Assembly: GCA_013214715.1 (NCBI GenBank)
Contig: JABSSB010000233.1
Coordinates: 1 to 5,180 of the forward strand
Reading direction: 5' to 3'
DNA length: 5,180 nucleotides
Source: Paracoccaceae bacterium
Lineage (GTDB): Bacteria; Pseudomonadota; Alphaproteobacteria; Rhodobacterales; Rhodobacteraceae
In this document: positions 1 through 5,180 of the stretch, one piece after another
Layout of the letters: every line of letters begins with the position of its first letter
How positions within the stretch are numbered: position 1 is the first letter of the stretch
Program-made: the position numbers and the translations under genes
Notes under the pieces: generated by a model
Database searches by the model: none
Seen by the model: the letters and a program-made list of their open reading frames with translations, nothing else
What the model was told of the DNA's origin: nothing

Positions 1-156
1 TCACTGAATGAGCATCCAGATTGTAGCACTTGGACAAAATCCGGTGATTTGATGCCATAGGTTTCGAAAGACAACTGGCGCCACGTCTTTGAGGGTGTGA
101 GCCCGCAGTTTGCTGCGCAAACCGCTTTCGCCCACCGTCACTCAAAATGACCAGCT
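1..156. other. Left flank without a supportable gene
   Basis: This stretch lies downstream of lepA (which reads leftwards) and looks less GC-rich than the rest, especially positions 1-70. Two short open frames touch the left edge. On the plus strand a frame is open from base 1 and stops at 58-60 (19 codons). On the minus strand an ATG at 58 reads out of the window (MASNHRILSK...). Neither has a recognisable motif, and the minus-strand ATG has no clear ribosome binding site. Either could be the end or start of a neighbouring gene, but I cannot choose between them. The rest holds two hairpins listed separately. Confidence 0.4.
105..125. other. Short hairpin downstream of lepA
   Basis: GTTTGC (108-113) pairs perfectly with GCAAAC (117-122) around a 3-nt loop, and two more pairs form outside one A-C mismatch (105-106 with 124-125). 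There is no T-run on either side, so it is not a canonical intrinsic terminator. It sits about 35 bp past the lepA stop and could help stabilise or end that transcript, but it may be chance. Confidence 0.25.
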
Positions 157-1956
<1,800 letters not shown>

Positions 1957-1962
1957 GGACCG

Positions 1963-1991
1963 CATATGTCGCTGTTTTTGGGTGTGGTCAA
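1963..1991 (-). promoter_or_regulatory. Candidate sigma70-type promoter for lepA
   Basis: On the minus strand TTGACC (1991-1986) is followed after exactly 17 bp by CATATG (1968-1963). The -35 matches the consensus at 5 of 6 positions; the -10 is weak (3 of 6). A start 6-7 nt downstream of the -10 would fall at about 1956-1957, on the lepA ATG itself, giving a leaderless or nearly leaderless message. This would fit the absence of a ribosome binding site. It is an inference from one weak hexamer pair. Confidence 0.3.
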
Positions 1992-2003
1992 GACGTTGGA
2001 CCG

Positions 2004-2020
2004 CGCCGCTAGATGCGGCG
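2004..2020. other. Hairpin in the lepA / RTX divergent intergenic region
   Basis: CGCCGC (2004-2009) pairs with GCGGCG (2015-2020) around the 5-nt loop TAGAT. It lies between the divergent starts of lepA (1956) and the RTX gene (2130). It could be a regulator-binding palindrome or a leader hairpin. In GC-rich DNA a 6-bp GC stem can also arise by chance. Confidence 0.2.
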
Positions 2021-2129
2021 AATGCGCCTGCACATCGCCCGTTAGCAGATCGCTCATGTCGTGCTGGGGTGTGGGAACGGCATTCATGTGTCCGGTAGGG
2101 GTCAAACACTGTGTGCCAAAAGAACAACT

Positions 2130-2561
2130 ATGGATGAAATCGGCAAGGTCGGGCGCATTCTGGGCACGCCCGGCGATGACCGGATCAGCGGGCCGATTTT
2201 TGGGCACCGGCTGGCCGATGACAGCACTACCTTTGTCGATTTCATTTTCGGTCAGGGCGGCAATGACACGCTGAAAGGTGGCGGAGACCGCGATATCCTT
2301 TTCGGCGGCAAGGGGGCGGATGGGTTTGTCTTTGCCTTTGATGCCGATCTCGACCGGATCAAGGATTTCGACGCCAATGGAAAGGACAAGGATCGGATCG
2401 ATCTGACCGGCTATAACCTATCGTTGTTGCAGCAGGTCACGATGCGCGAAACCAAGCGCGACACCTTGCTGACGACGATTGAAACCGACCTTTTTGGGCC
2501 GAACCGGATCGGTGTCGACAACCAGACGGAAGACGCCGTGCGCGATCTGATCCTGATCTGA
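2130..2561 (+). CDS. Small RTX (hemolysin-type calcium-binding repeat) protein
   Basis: The 143-aa product is essentially one RTX module. Glycine/aspartate nonapeptides bind Ca2+ and fold as a parallel beta-roll. A first degenerate repeat GTPGDDRIS (12-20) is followed by a non-repeat insert (21-40), then GQGGNDTLK (41-49), GGGDRDILF (50-58) and GGKGADGFVF (59-68). The typical post-repeat segment follows (DRIKDFDANGKDKDRIDL, 75-92), as in serralysin-type and other RTX C-termini. The tail is hydrophobic (RDLILI), and no N-terminal signal peptide is present. Family members usually leave the cell through a type I (ABC / HlyD / TolC) exporter that reads a C-terminal signal; no exporter is in this window. 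There is no enzymatic domain, so the function is unknown. The ATG at 2130 is preferred because family-like sequence starts soon after; a GTG at 2061 would add 23 unconvincing residues. The ribosome binding site is weak (AAAAGA, 2118-2123). Confidence 0.85.
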   Translation: MDEIGKVGRILGTPGDDRISGPIFGHRLADDSTTFVDFIFGQGGNDTLKGGGDRDILFGGKGADGFVFAFDADLDRIKDFDANGKDKDRIDLTGYNLSLLQQVTMRETKRDTLLTTIETDLFGPNRIGVDNQTEDAVRDLILI

Positions 2562-2573
2562 GCGCAACGCATA

Positions 2574-2605
2574 TCGGCAAAAAATTGCCGACAGCAAATT
2601 CTGTC
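2574..2605 (+). terminator. Tandem hairpins after the RTX gene, probable terminator
   Basis: TCGGCAA (2574-2580) pairs perfectly with TTGCCGA (2585-2591) around an AAAA loop, 12 bp after the RTX stop. An overlapping second stem, GACAG (2590-2594) with CTGTC (2601-2605), encloses the AT-rich loop CAAATT. The two stems share two bases (2590-2591) and so would be alternatives or stack closely. The bases after them are only mildly T-rich (CTGTCTTCCT), so termination efficiency is uncertain. Confidence 0.4.
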
Positions 2606-2656
2606 TTCCTGGGGCCAACAAAGATGGTGAATTCGTGCTAATTTCATGAAAAGTCA

Positions 2657-2671
2657 GCCGGGCAAACCGGC
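2657..2671 (+). other. Small hairpin in the leader of the secreted-protein gene
   Basis: GCCGG (2657-2661) pairs with CCGGC (2667-2671) around GCAAA. It lies 23 bp upstream of the ATG at 2695 and leaves the ribosome binding site at 2683-2686 exposed. A TAATTT at 2639-2644 could be a -10 box about 10 bp before it, but no convincing -35 accompanies it. The functional role is unproven. Confidence 0.2.
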
Positions 2672-2682
2672 ATTGTGGTTAT

Positions 2683-2686
2683 GAGG
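2683..2686 (+). promoter_or_regulatory. Ribosome binding site fixing the start at 2695
   Basis: GAGG with 8 nt to the ATG is a good Shine-Dalgarno and supports the start directly before the signal peptide. Confidence 0.7.
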
Positions 2687-2694
2687 TTCGAGCC

Positions 2695-3003
2695 ATGCAA
2701 AAGCTTTTCGTGATCCTGAGCTGTGCCGTGATGCTGGGCATGTTTGCGCCGCAGGTGCAGGCCAATGCCGTTGAAGCCGCATGTCGGCAGACGGACCGGT
2801 CCTCGGCCACGGCCAGCATGTGCCGCTGTGTTGGACAGGTGGCCAGCCAAAAGCTGACCCGGTCTGATCAGCGCCGCGTTGCGAAATGGTTCAGCGACCC
2901 GCATCAGGCACAGGTCACGCGCCAATCGGACCGCCGCCGGGATGAGCAACTTTGGGCGCGTTACAAAGCGTTCGGAGAGGCCGCCGCGCGGGCCTGCGGC
3001 TGA
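2695..3003 (+). CDS. Small secreted Cys- and Arg-rich protein of unknown function
   Basis: The 102-aa product starts with a clear Sec signal peptide: MQK, a hydrophobic stretch (4-18), and an AXA-like site at VQA (21-23), with cleavage likely after A23 (ANA at 23-25 is an alternative). The mature part of about 79 aa is polar, Arg- and Gln-rich, with cysteines at 30, 43, 45 (a CRC pair) and 101. This pattern suits two disulfides in the periplasm. The core (SDQRRVAKWFSDPHQAQ, then QSDRRRDEQLWARYKAFGEAAA) looks helical. From memory it resembles a short protein common in Rhodobacteraceae that databases sometimes label 'arginine transporter'. Nothing seen here supports transport: there are no membrane segments after the signal. 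Cys10 is too close to the N-terminus for a lipobox, so a lipoprotein is unlikely. It has its own leader and a good ribosome binding site, and it ends 3 bp from the convergent PLP-enzyme stop. Confidence 0.85.
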   Translation: MQKLFVILSCAVMLGMFAPQVQANAVEAACRQTDRSSATASMCRCVGQVASQKLTRSDQRRVAKWFSDPHQAQVTRQSDRRRDEQLWARYKAFGEAAARACG

Positions 3004-3013
3004 CCGTCAGGCC
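2991..3013. terminator. GC-rich inverted repeat across two convergent stop codons
   Basis: GGCCTG (2991-2996) pairs perfectly with CAGGCC (3008-3013) around an 11-nt loop that holds the whole stop codon of the secreted-protein gene and the last base of the PLP-enzyme stop. Its placement would let it act on transcripts from both sides. It lacks a U-tract in either direction, and a smaller alternative stem CTGA/TCAG (3000-3010) competes. Weak bidirectional terminator candidate. Confidence 0.3.
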
Positions 3014-4014
3014 ACCGCCATCGTGTCGAATTCATGGGTATAGGCGCTGAGGCTCGCCGCGCCGCCCGTATGCAAGAAAACGATCCGTTCTCCGTTGCGG
3101 AACTGGCCTTTGCGGGTCAGGTCAATCAGACCCGACGCCGCCTTGGCGGAATAGACCGGATCCAGCAGGATGGCGTCGGTCTGAGCAAACAGATCAATGG
3201 CTTCGTTGCTTTCATCCGTGGCCATGCCATAGCCCAGCCCGACATAGTCGCAATTGGCCGCGACATCCGCGCGCGCAATCAGGCCGGGTTTGCCAATGCG
3301 CTCAGCCGTGGCGCAGGCAAGGCGATAGACCGCCTCCTCCTGATGGTTGCGCGGCGCGTTGACGCCGATTCCCAGCACCTTGATCGGCGAGCCTGCCGCC
3401 CGCAGCCCCACCAGCAACCCCGCCTGTGTGCCCGCGCTGCCGGTGGCGTGGACGATGCAATCCACGGCGATCCCCTGCGCTTCGAACTGGGACAGCATTT
3501 CAAAGGCCGCCGTGACATAGCCCAGCGCGCCGGTCGGGTTCGACCCACCACCTGGGATGGAATAGACATTGCGCCCGACATCGCGCATCGCCTCGACAAT
3601 CAGATCCAGTTCTTGCCGCATATCCAGCCCCGGGGGGCGGTGTTCGATCGTGGCGCCATGCAGCACATCGATCAGGATATTGCCGTTAAAGCGGTAATTT
3701 TCGTAATTGTAGCCGGTGCGATCTTCGAGGATGAGATGGCATTCCATGCCCAGCTTGGCGGCCGCGGCGGCGGTCTGGCGGGCATGGTTGGATTGCGTGG
3801 CGCCCTGGGTCACGACAATCTCGGCCCCCTGCGCCTGGGCTTCGGCCATCAAAAATTCCAGCTTGCGGGCTTTGTTGCCCCCGGTCGACAGGCCCGTGCA
3901 ATCATCCCGCTTGATCCAGATCTCCGGCCCGTCCAGCGCCGCGCTGAGCCGGGGCATGGGCTCCAACGGCGTGGGCAGATGGGCCAGCGACAGCCGGGGA
4001 AAGGGGTCGATCAT
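3007..4014 (-). CDS. PLP-dependent D-cysteine desulfhydrase / L-cysteate sulfo-lyase family enzyme
   Basis: The 335-aa product belongs to the fold-type II PLP family with ACC deaminase, D-cysteine desulfhydrase (DcyD) and L-cysteate sulfo-lyase (CuyA). These enzymes release sulfide or sulfite plus pyruvate and ammonia from the matching amino acid. Visible features are GGNKARKLE (45-53) with K48 as the predicted PLP lysine, QSNH (74-77), the phosphate-binding loop TGSAGTQAG (191-199), and Tyr261 and Tyr288 (in GLGYG and DPVYS). By motif alignment Tyr288 matches ACC deaminase Tyr294. The next residue is Ser289 (Glu in ACC deaminase), and the FLHTGG motif has Thr316 (Leu in ACC deaminase), so the protein is desulfhydrase-like and not an ACC deaminase. 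The overall wording resembles marine roseobacter CuyA as I remember it, so L-cysteate is a plausible substrate, but D-cysteine cannot be excluded. It has no signal peptide and is presumably cytoplasmic. The ATG at 4014 is chosen for its strong ribosome binding site; a start at 4071 would add 19 atypical residues. It is divergent from the LysR gene, which probably regulates it. Confidence 0.93.
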   Translation of the reverse strand: MIDPFPRLSLAHLPTPLEPMPRLSAALDGPEIWIKRDDCTGLSTGGNKARKLEFLMAEAQAQGAEIVVTQGATQSNHARQTAAAAAKLGMECHLILEDRTGYNYENYRFNGNILIDVLHGATIEHRPPGLDMRQELDLIVEAMRDVGRNVYSIPGGGSNPTGALGYVTAAFEMLSQFEAQGIAVDCIVHATGSAGTQAGLLVGLRAAGSPIKVLGIGVNAPRNHQEEAVYRLACATAERIGKPGLIARADVAANCDYVGLGYGMATDESNEAIDLFAQTDAILLDPVYSAKAASGLIDLTRKGQFRNGERIVFLHTGGAASLSAYTHEFDTMAVA

Positions 4015-4020
4015 CTTGAA

Positions 4021-4025
4021 CTCCT
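4021..4025 (-). promoter_or_regulatory. Ribosome binding site of the PLP enzyme
   Basis: AGGAG on the minus strand, 6 nt from the ATG at 4014, is a near-ideal Shine-Dalgarno. It rules against the longer frame starting at 4071. Confidence 0.85.
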
Positions 4026-4038
4026 GCCAAAATCCTCG

Positions 4039-4113
4039 GCGCAAACTCGCCTGCTGCGCGCGTAAGCGCAAGGCCTCTTGACCCTGTGTCGCGGCTGTTG
4101 AAACAGTTTGCGC
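4039..4113. promoter_or_regulatory. Candidate LysR operator region with inverted GCGCAA motifs
   Basis: The 116-bp gap between the divergent starts holds a perfect 9-bp inverted repeat: GCGCAAACT (4039-4047) and AGTTTGCGC (4105-4113), arms 57 bp apart. A further GCGCAA (4066-4071) lies inside, as one half of TGCGC-N6-GCGCA (4055-4070). A LysR-type protein usually binds as a tetramer to two sites in such a gap, so repeated half-sites of this kind are expected. None is a textbook T-N11-A box. The assignment is inferred from position and symmetry. Confidence 0.45.
4078..4107 (+). promoter_or_regulatory. Weak candidate promoter of the LysR gene with overlapping palindrome
   Basis: TTGACC (4078-4083) and AACAGT (4102-4107), 18 bp apart, form a possible -35/-10 pair with a good -35 and a poor -10 (3 of 6). 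The palindrome CTGTT-GA-AACAG (4095-4106) overlaps the -10, as would suit negative autoregulation. Transcription would start about 15 bp before the ATG at 4131. This is low-confidence. Confidence 0.25.
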
Positions 4114-4118
4114 AGGGG

Positions 4119-4123
4119 AAGGA
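4119..4123 (+). promoter_or_regulatory. Ribosome binding site of the LysR gene
   Basis: AAGGA within a purine-rich stretch (AGGGGAAGGA), 7 nt from the ATG at 4131. It supports this start over the GTG at 4086, which would add 15 residues ahead of the normal LysR N-terminus. Confidence 0.75.
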
Positions 4124-4130
4124 CAACCGC

Positions 4131-5093
4131 ATGTTCAAGGGTGTTACGCTCAGAGGTCTGGAAGTGTTCGAGGCGCTGGCCGCCTTCGGCTCGGTCGCGC
4201 AAGCGGCAGAGGTCACCGGGATGAGCCAACCGGCCGTCAGCCAGCAACTGCGCAATCTCGAAGCCGCGTTGGGGGTCGATCTGGTCGATCACAGCCGCCG
4301 CCCGATGCGGCTGACCCCGGCGGGCCGGGCTTTTCTGGCGCGGGCCGAAGCCGCGCTGGGCGCGCTGCGGCAGGGGTTGGGAGAGCTGTCGGTGATGGAT
4401 CTGAGCCATCTTGATACGCTCTCCATCGGGCTGATCGATGATTTCGACAATGACCTGACCCCGCGCCTCGTGACGGAGCTGGCCGAAAGCCTTGTCAATT
4501 CACGCTTCAAGATGATCACCGCCCCGTCCCTACAAATTGTCGAAGAGGTTCAAAGCGGCGCGCTTCAGGTCGCCATCACCGCTTTGGGAGAGACCCGCCC
4601 GGATGGTGTGATCACCCTGCCACTTGCGCGCGATCCTTTTGTCATCGTGGCGCCGCGCGGCGTGGTGACGGATGCCGCGTCAGCGCTGGATGCTGTCGTC
4701 GCACTGCCCCTTCTACGCTACACGCCCGACCAGTTGATCGGCCAGCAGGTGGAAACCGTTCTGGACCGGCTTGGGCTCAACTTTGAAACGCGGGTGGAGG
4801 TCGGCAGCCATCTGGCGCTGATGGCGATGGTGGCGCGGCGCAATGGCTGGGCGATCACGACGCCGCTGGGCTACATGCGCGCGGCGCGGTTTCATGACCA
4901 GATCGACTGTCACCCACTGCCCACCGGGGCCGGGGCCCGCGACATCGCGCTTCTGGCCGGGGCGGATTGGTCCGAAGACGTGCCGCGCGATCTCGCGGCC
5001 ACGGTGCGACGGCTTCTGGCAGATCAGACCGTCAAACCCGCGCTGGACCGCCTCCCCTGGCTCAGCGGAGAGCTTCGGCTGCTCGATCTCTGA
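4131..5093 (+). CDS. LysR-type transcriptional regulator
   Basis: The 320-aa product is of the usual LysR length. The N-terminal winged helix-turn-helix covers about residues 5-62: LRGLEVFEALAAFGSVAQAA, then SQPAVSQQLRNLEAALGVDL with the recognition helix around 32-43, and the wing RRPMRLTPAG (56-65). A linker helix rich in Ala and Leu (66-88) leads to the periplasmic-binding-protein-like effector domain from about 95 to 300, which includes the typical QSGALQVAIT (141-150) and FVIVAPRG (170-177). The start at 4131 gives the standard MFKGVTLRGLEVFEAL opening with a good ribosome binding site. It is transcribed away from the PLP enzyme, the classic layout for a LysR regulator and its target. 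I infer that it controls that gene and senses a sulfur amino acid or its product. The effector cannot be read from sequence, and other targets are possible. It is followed by strong hairpins. Confidence 0.95.
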   Translation: MFKGVTLRGLEVFEALAAFGSVAQAAEVTGMSQPAVSQQLRNLEAALGVDLVDHSRRPMRLTPAGRAFLARAEAALGALRQGLGELSVMDLSHLDTLSIGLIDDFDNDLTPRLVTELAESLVNSRFKMITAPSLQIVEEVQSGALQVAITALGETRPDGVITLPLARDPFVIVAPRGVVTDAASALDAVVALPLLRYTPDQLIGQQVETVLDRLGLNFETRVEVGSHLALMAMVARRNGWAITTPLGYMRAARFHDQIDCHPLPTGAGARDIALLAGADWSEDVPRDLAATVRRLLADQTVKPALDRLPWLSGELRLLDL

Positions 5094-5104
5094 AACGCCG
5101 GCGA

Positions 5105-5127
5105 CCGGCTCCGCTCGGCCGAGCCGG
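5105..5127 (+). terminator. First hairpin after the LysR gene
   Basis: CCGGCTC (5105-5111) pairs perfectly with GAGCCGG (5121-5127) around a 9-nt loop, 11 bp after the stop codon. It is GC-rich but has no following T-run. Together with the next hairpin it probably forms the 3' end of the lysR transcript. Confidence 0.45.
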
Positions 5128-5133
5128 CCGGGC

Positions 5134-5169
5134 CGCGCGCGAGAGGGGGCTCGATGCCCCCCGCGCGCG
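5134..5169. terminator. Long GC-rich hairpin, terminator or REP-like element
   Basis: An 8-bp stem of alternating CG (5134-5141 with 5162-5169) continues, after a 3-nt AGA bulge (5142-5144), into a perfect 6-bp stem GGGGGC (5145-5150) / GCCCCC (5156-5161) with the loop TCGAT. That is 14 G-C pairs in 36 nt. There is no T-run before the window ends at 5180. From memory, G-run/C-run hairpins of this style recur between genes in Rhodobacteraceae, so it may belong to a dispersed intergenic repeat family as well as end transcription. I cannot check copy number here. Confidence 0.5.
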
Positions 5170-5180
5170 CCCCTACCCGC

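Noticed and set aside
1..60. Partial gene at the left edge, on either strand
   Set aside because: Only about 19 codons are visible in each frame, with no motif or ribosome binding site to favour either, so no gene is called.
62..83. Short palindromes TTTCGAAA (62-69) and TGGCGCCA (76-83)
   Set aside because: Eight-base palindromes are frequent by chance, and no promoter or gene context supports a binding site here.
2074..2098. GGAAC (2074-2078) as the -35 of an EcfG-type general stress promoter for the RTX gene
   Set aside because: No CGTT-like -10 element is found at the required spacing downstream.
1957..2127. 57-residue N-terminal extension of LepA
   Set aside because: The frame is open, but the residues do not resemble LepA, which normally begins just before the P-loop as it does from 1956. 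The extension would also fill the whole divergent promoter region.
2695..2730. Lipoprotein signal at Cys10 of the small secreted protein
   Set aside because: Cys10 lies inside the hydrophobic core only nine residues from the N-terminus, too early for a lipobox, and a good signal peptidase I site follows at residue 23.
3007..4014. ACC deaminase assignment of the PLP enzyme
   Set aside because: The two discriminating positions are Ser289 and Thr316, where ACC deaminases have Glu and Leu.
3034..4065. 343-codon plus-strand open frame opposite the PLP enzyme
   Set aside because: It mirrors almost the whole PLP-enzyme gene, its product is low-complexity and lacks motifs, and the minus-strand gene has a full set of family motifs and a strong ribosome binding site.

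Overview
The window is GC-rich chromosomal DNA of an alphaproteobacterium, most likely a member of Rhodobacterales (roseobacter/Rhodobacteraceae type). This is judged from codon use, the style of the proteins (a small secreted Cys/Arg-rich protein and an orphan RTX module) and the GC-rich hairpin at the right end. The taxonomic call is inference; no rRNA or other direct marker is present.

Layout from left to right. Positions 1-156 hold no gene I can support, only two hairpins downstream of lepA. Positions 157-1956 (minus) are a complete lepA (elongation factor 4, 599 aa). Positions 1957-2129 are a divergent intergenic region. Positions 2130-2561 (plus) encode a small 143-aa RTX (hemolysin-type calcium-binding) protein, followed by tandem hairpins. 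Positions 2695-3003 (plus) encode a 102-aa protein with a signal peptide and four cysteines in its mature part apart from one in the signal. Positions 3007-4014 (minus) encode a 335-aa PLP enzyme of the D-cysteine desulfhydrase / L-cysteate sulfo-lyase / ACC deaminase family, convergent with the small secreted protein and only 3 bp from it. Positions 4131-5093 (plus) encode a 320-aa LysR-type regulator divergent from the PLP enzyme across a 116-bp gap. Positions 5094-5180 are two strong GC-rich hairpins.

The one clear functional unit is the divergent LysR / PLP-enzyme pair. The shared intergenic region contains inverted and direct copies of a GCGCAA motif, including a perfect 9-bp inverted repeat with 57 bp between the arms, and a separate CTGTT-GA-AACAG palindrome. 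These are reasonable candidate operator sequences. The simplest reading is that the regulator controls breakdown of a sulfur amino acid (D-cysteine or L-cysteate) to pyruvate, ammonia and sulfide or sulfite. The enzyme carries Ser and Thr at the two positions that separate desulfhydrases from true ACC deaminases. lepA, the RTX protein and the small secreted protein look like independent single-gene units.

I found no mobile element, CRISPR array, tRNA or rRNA, and no clear multi-gene novel system. The most unusual items are the stand-alone mini-RTX protein, the small secreted Cys protein and the operator-like repeats.
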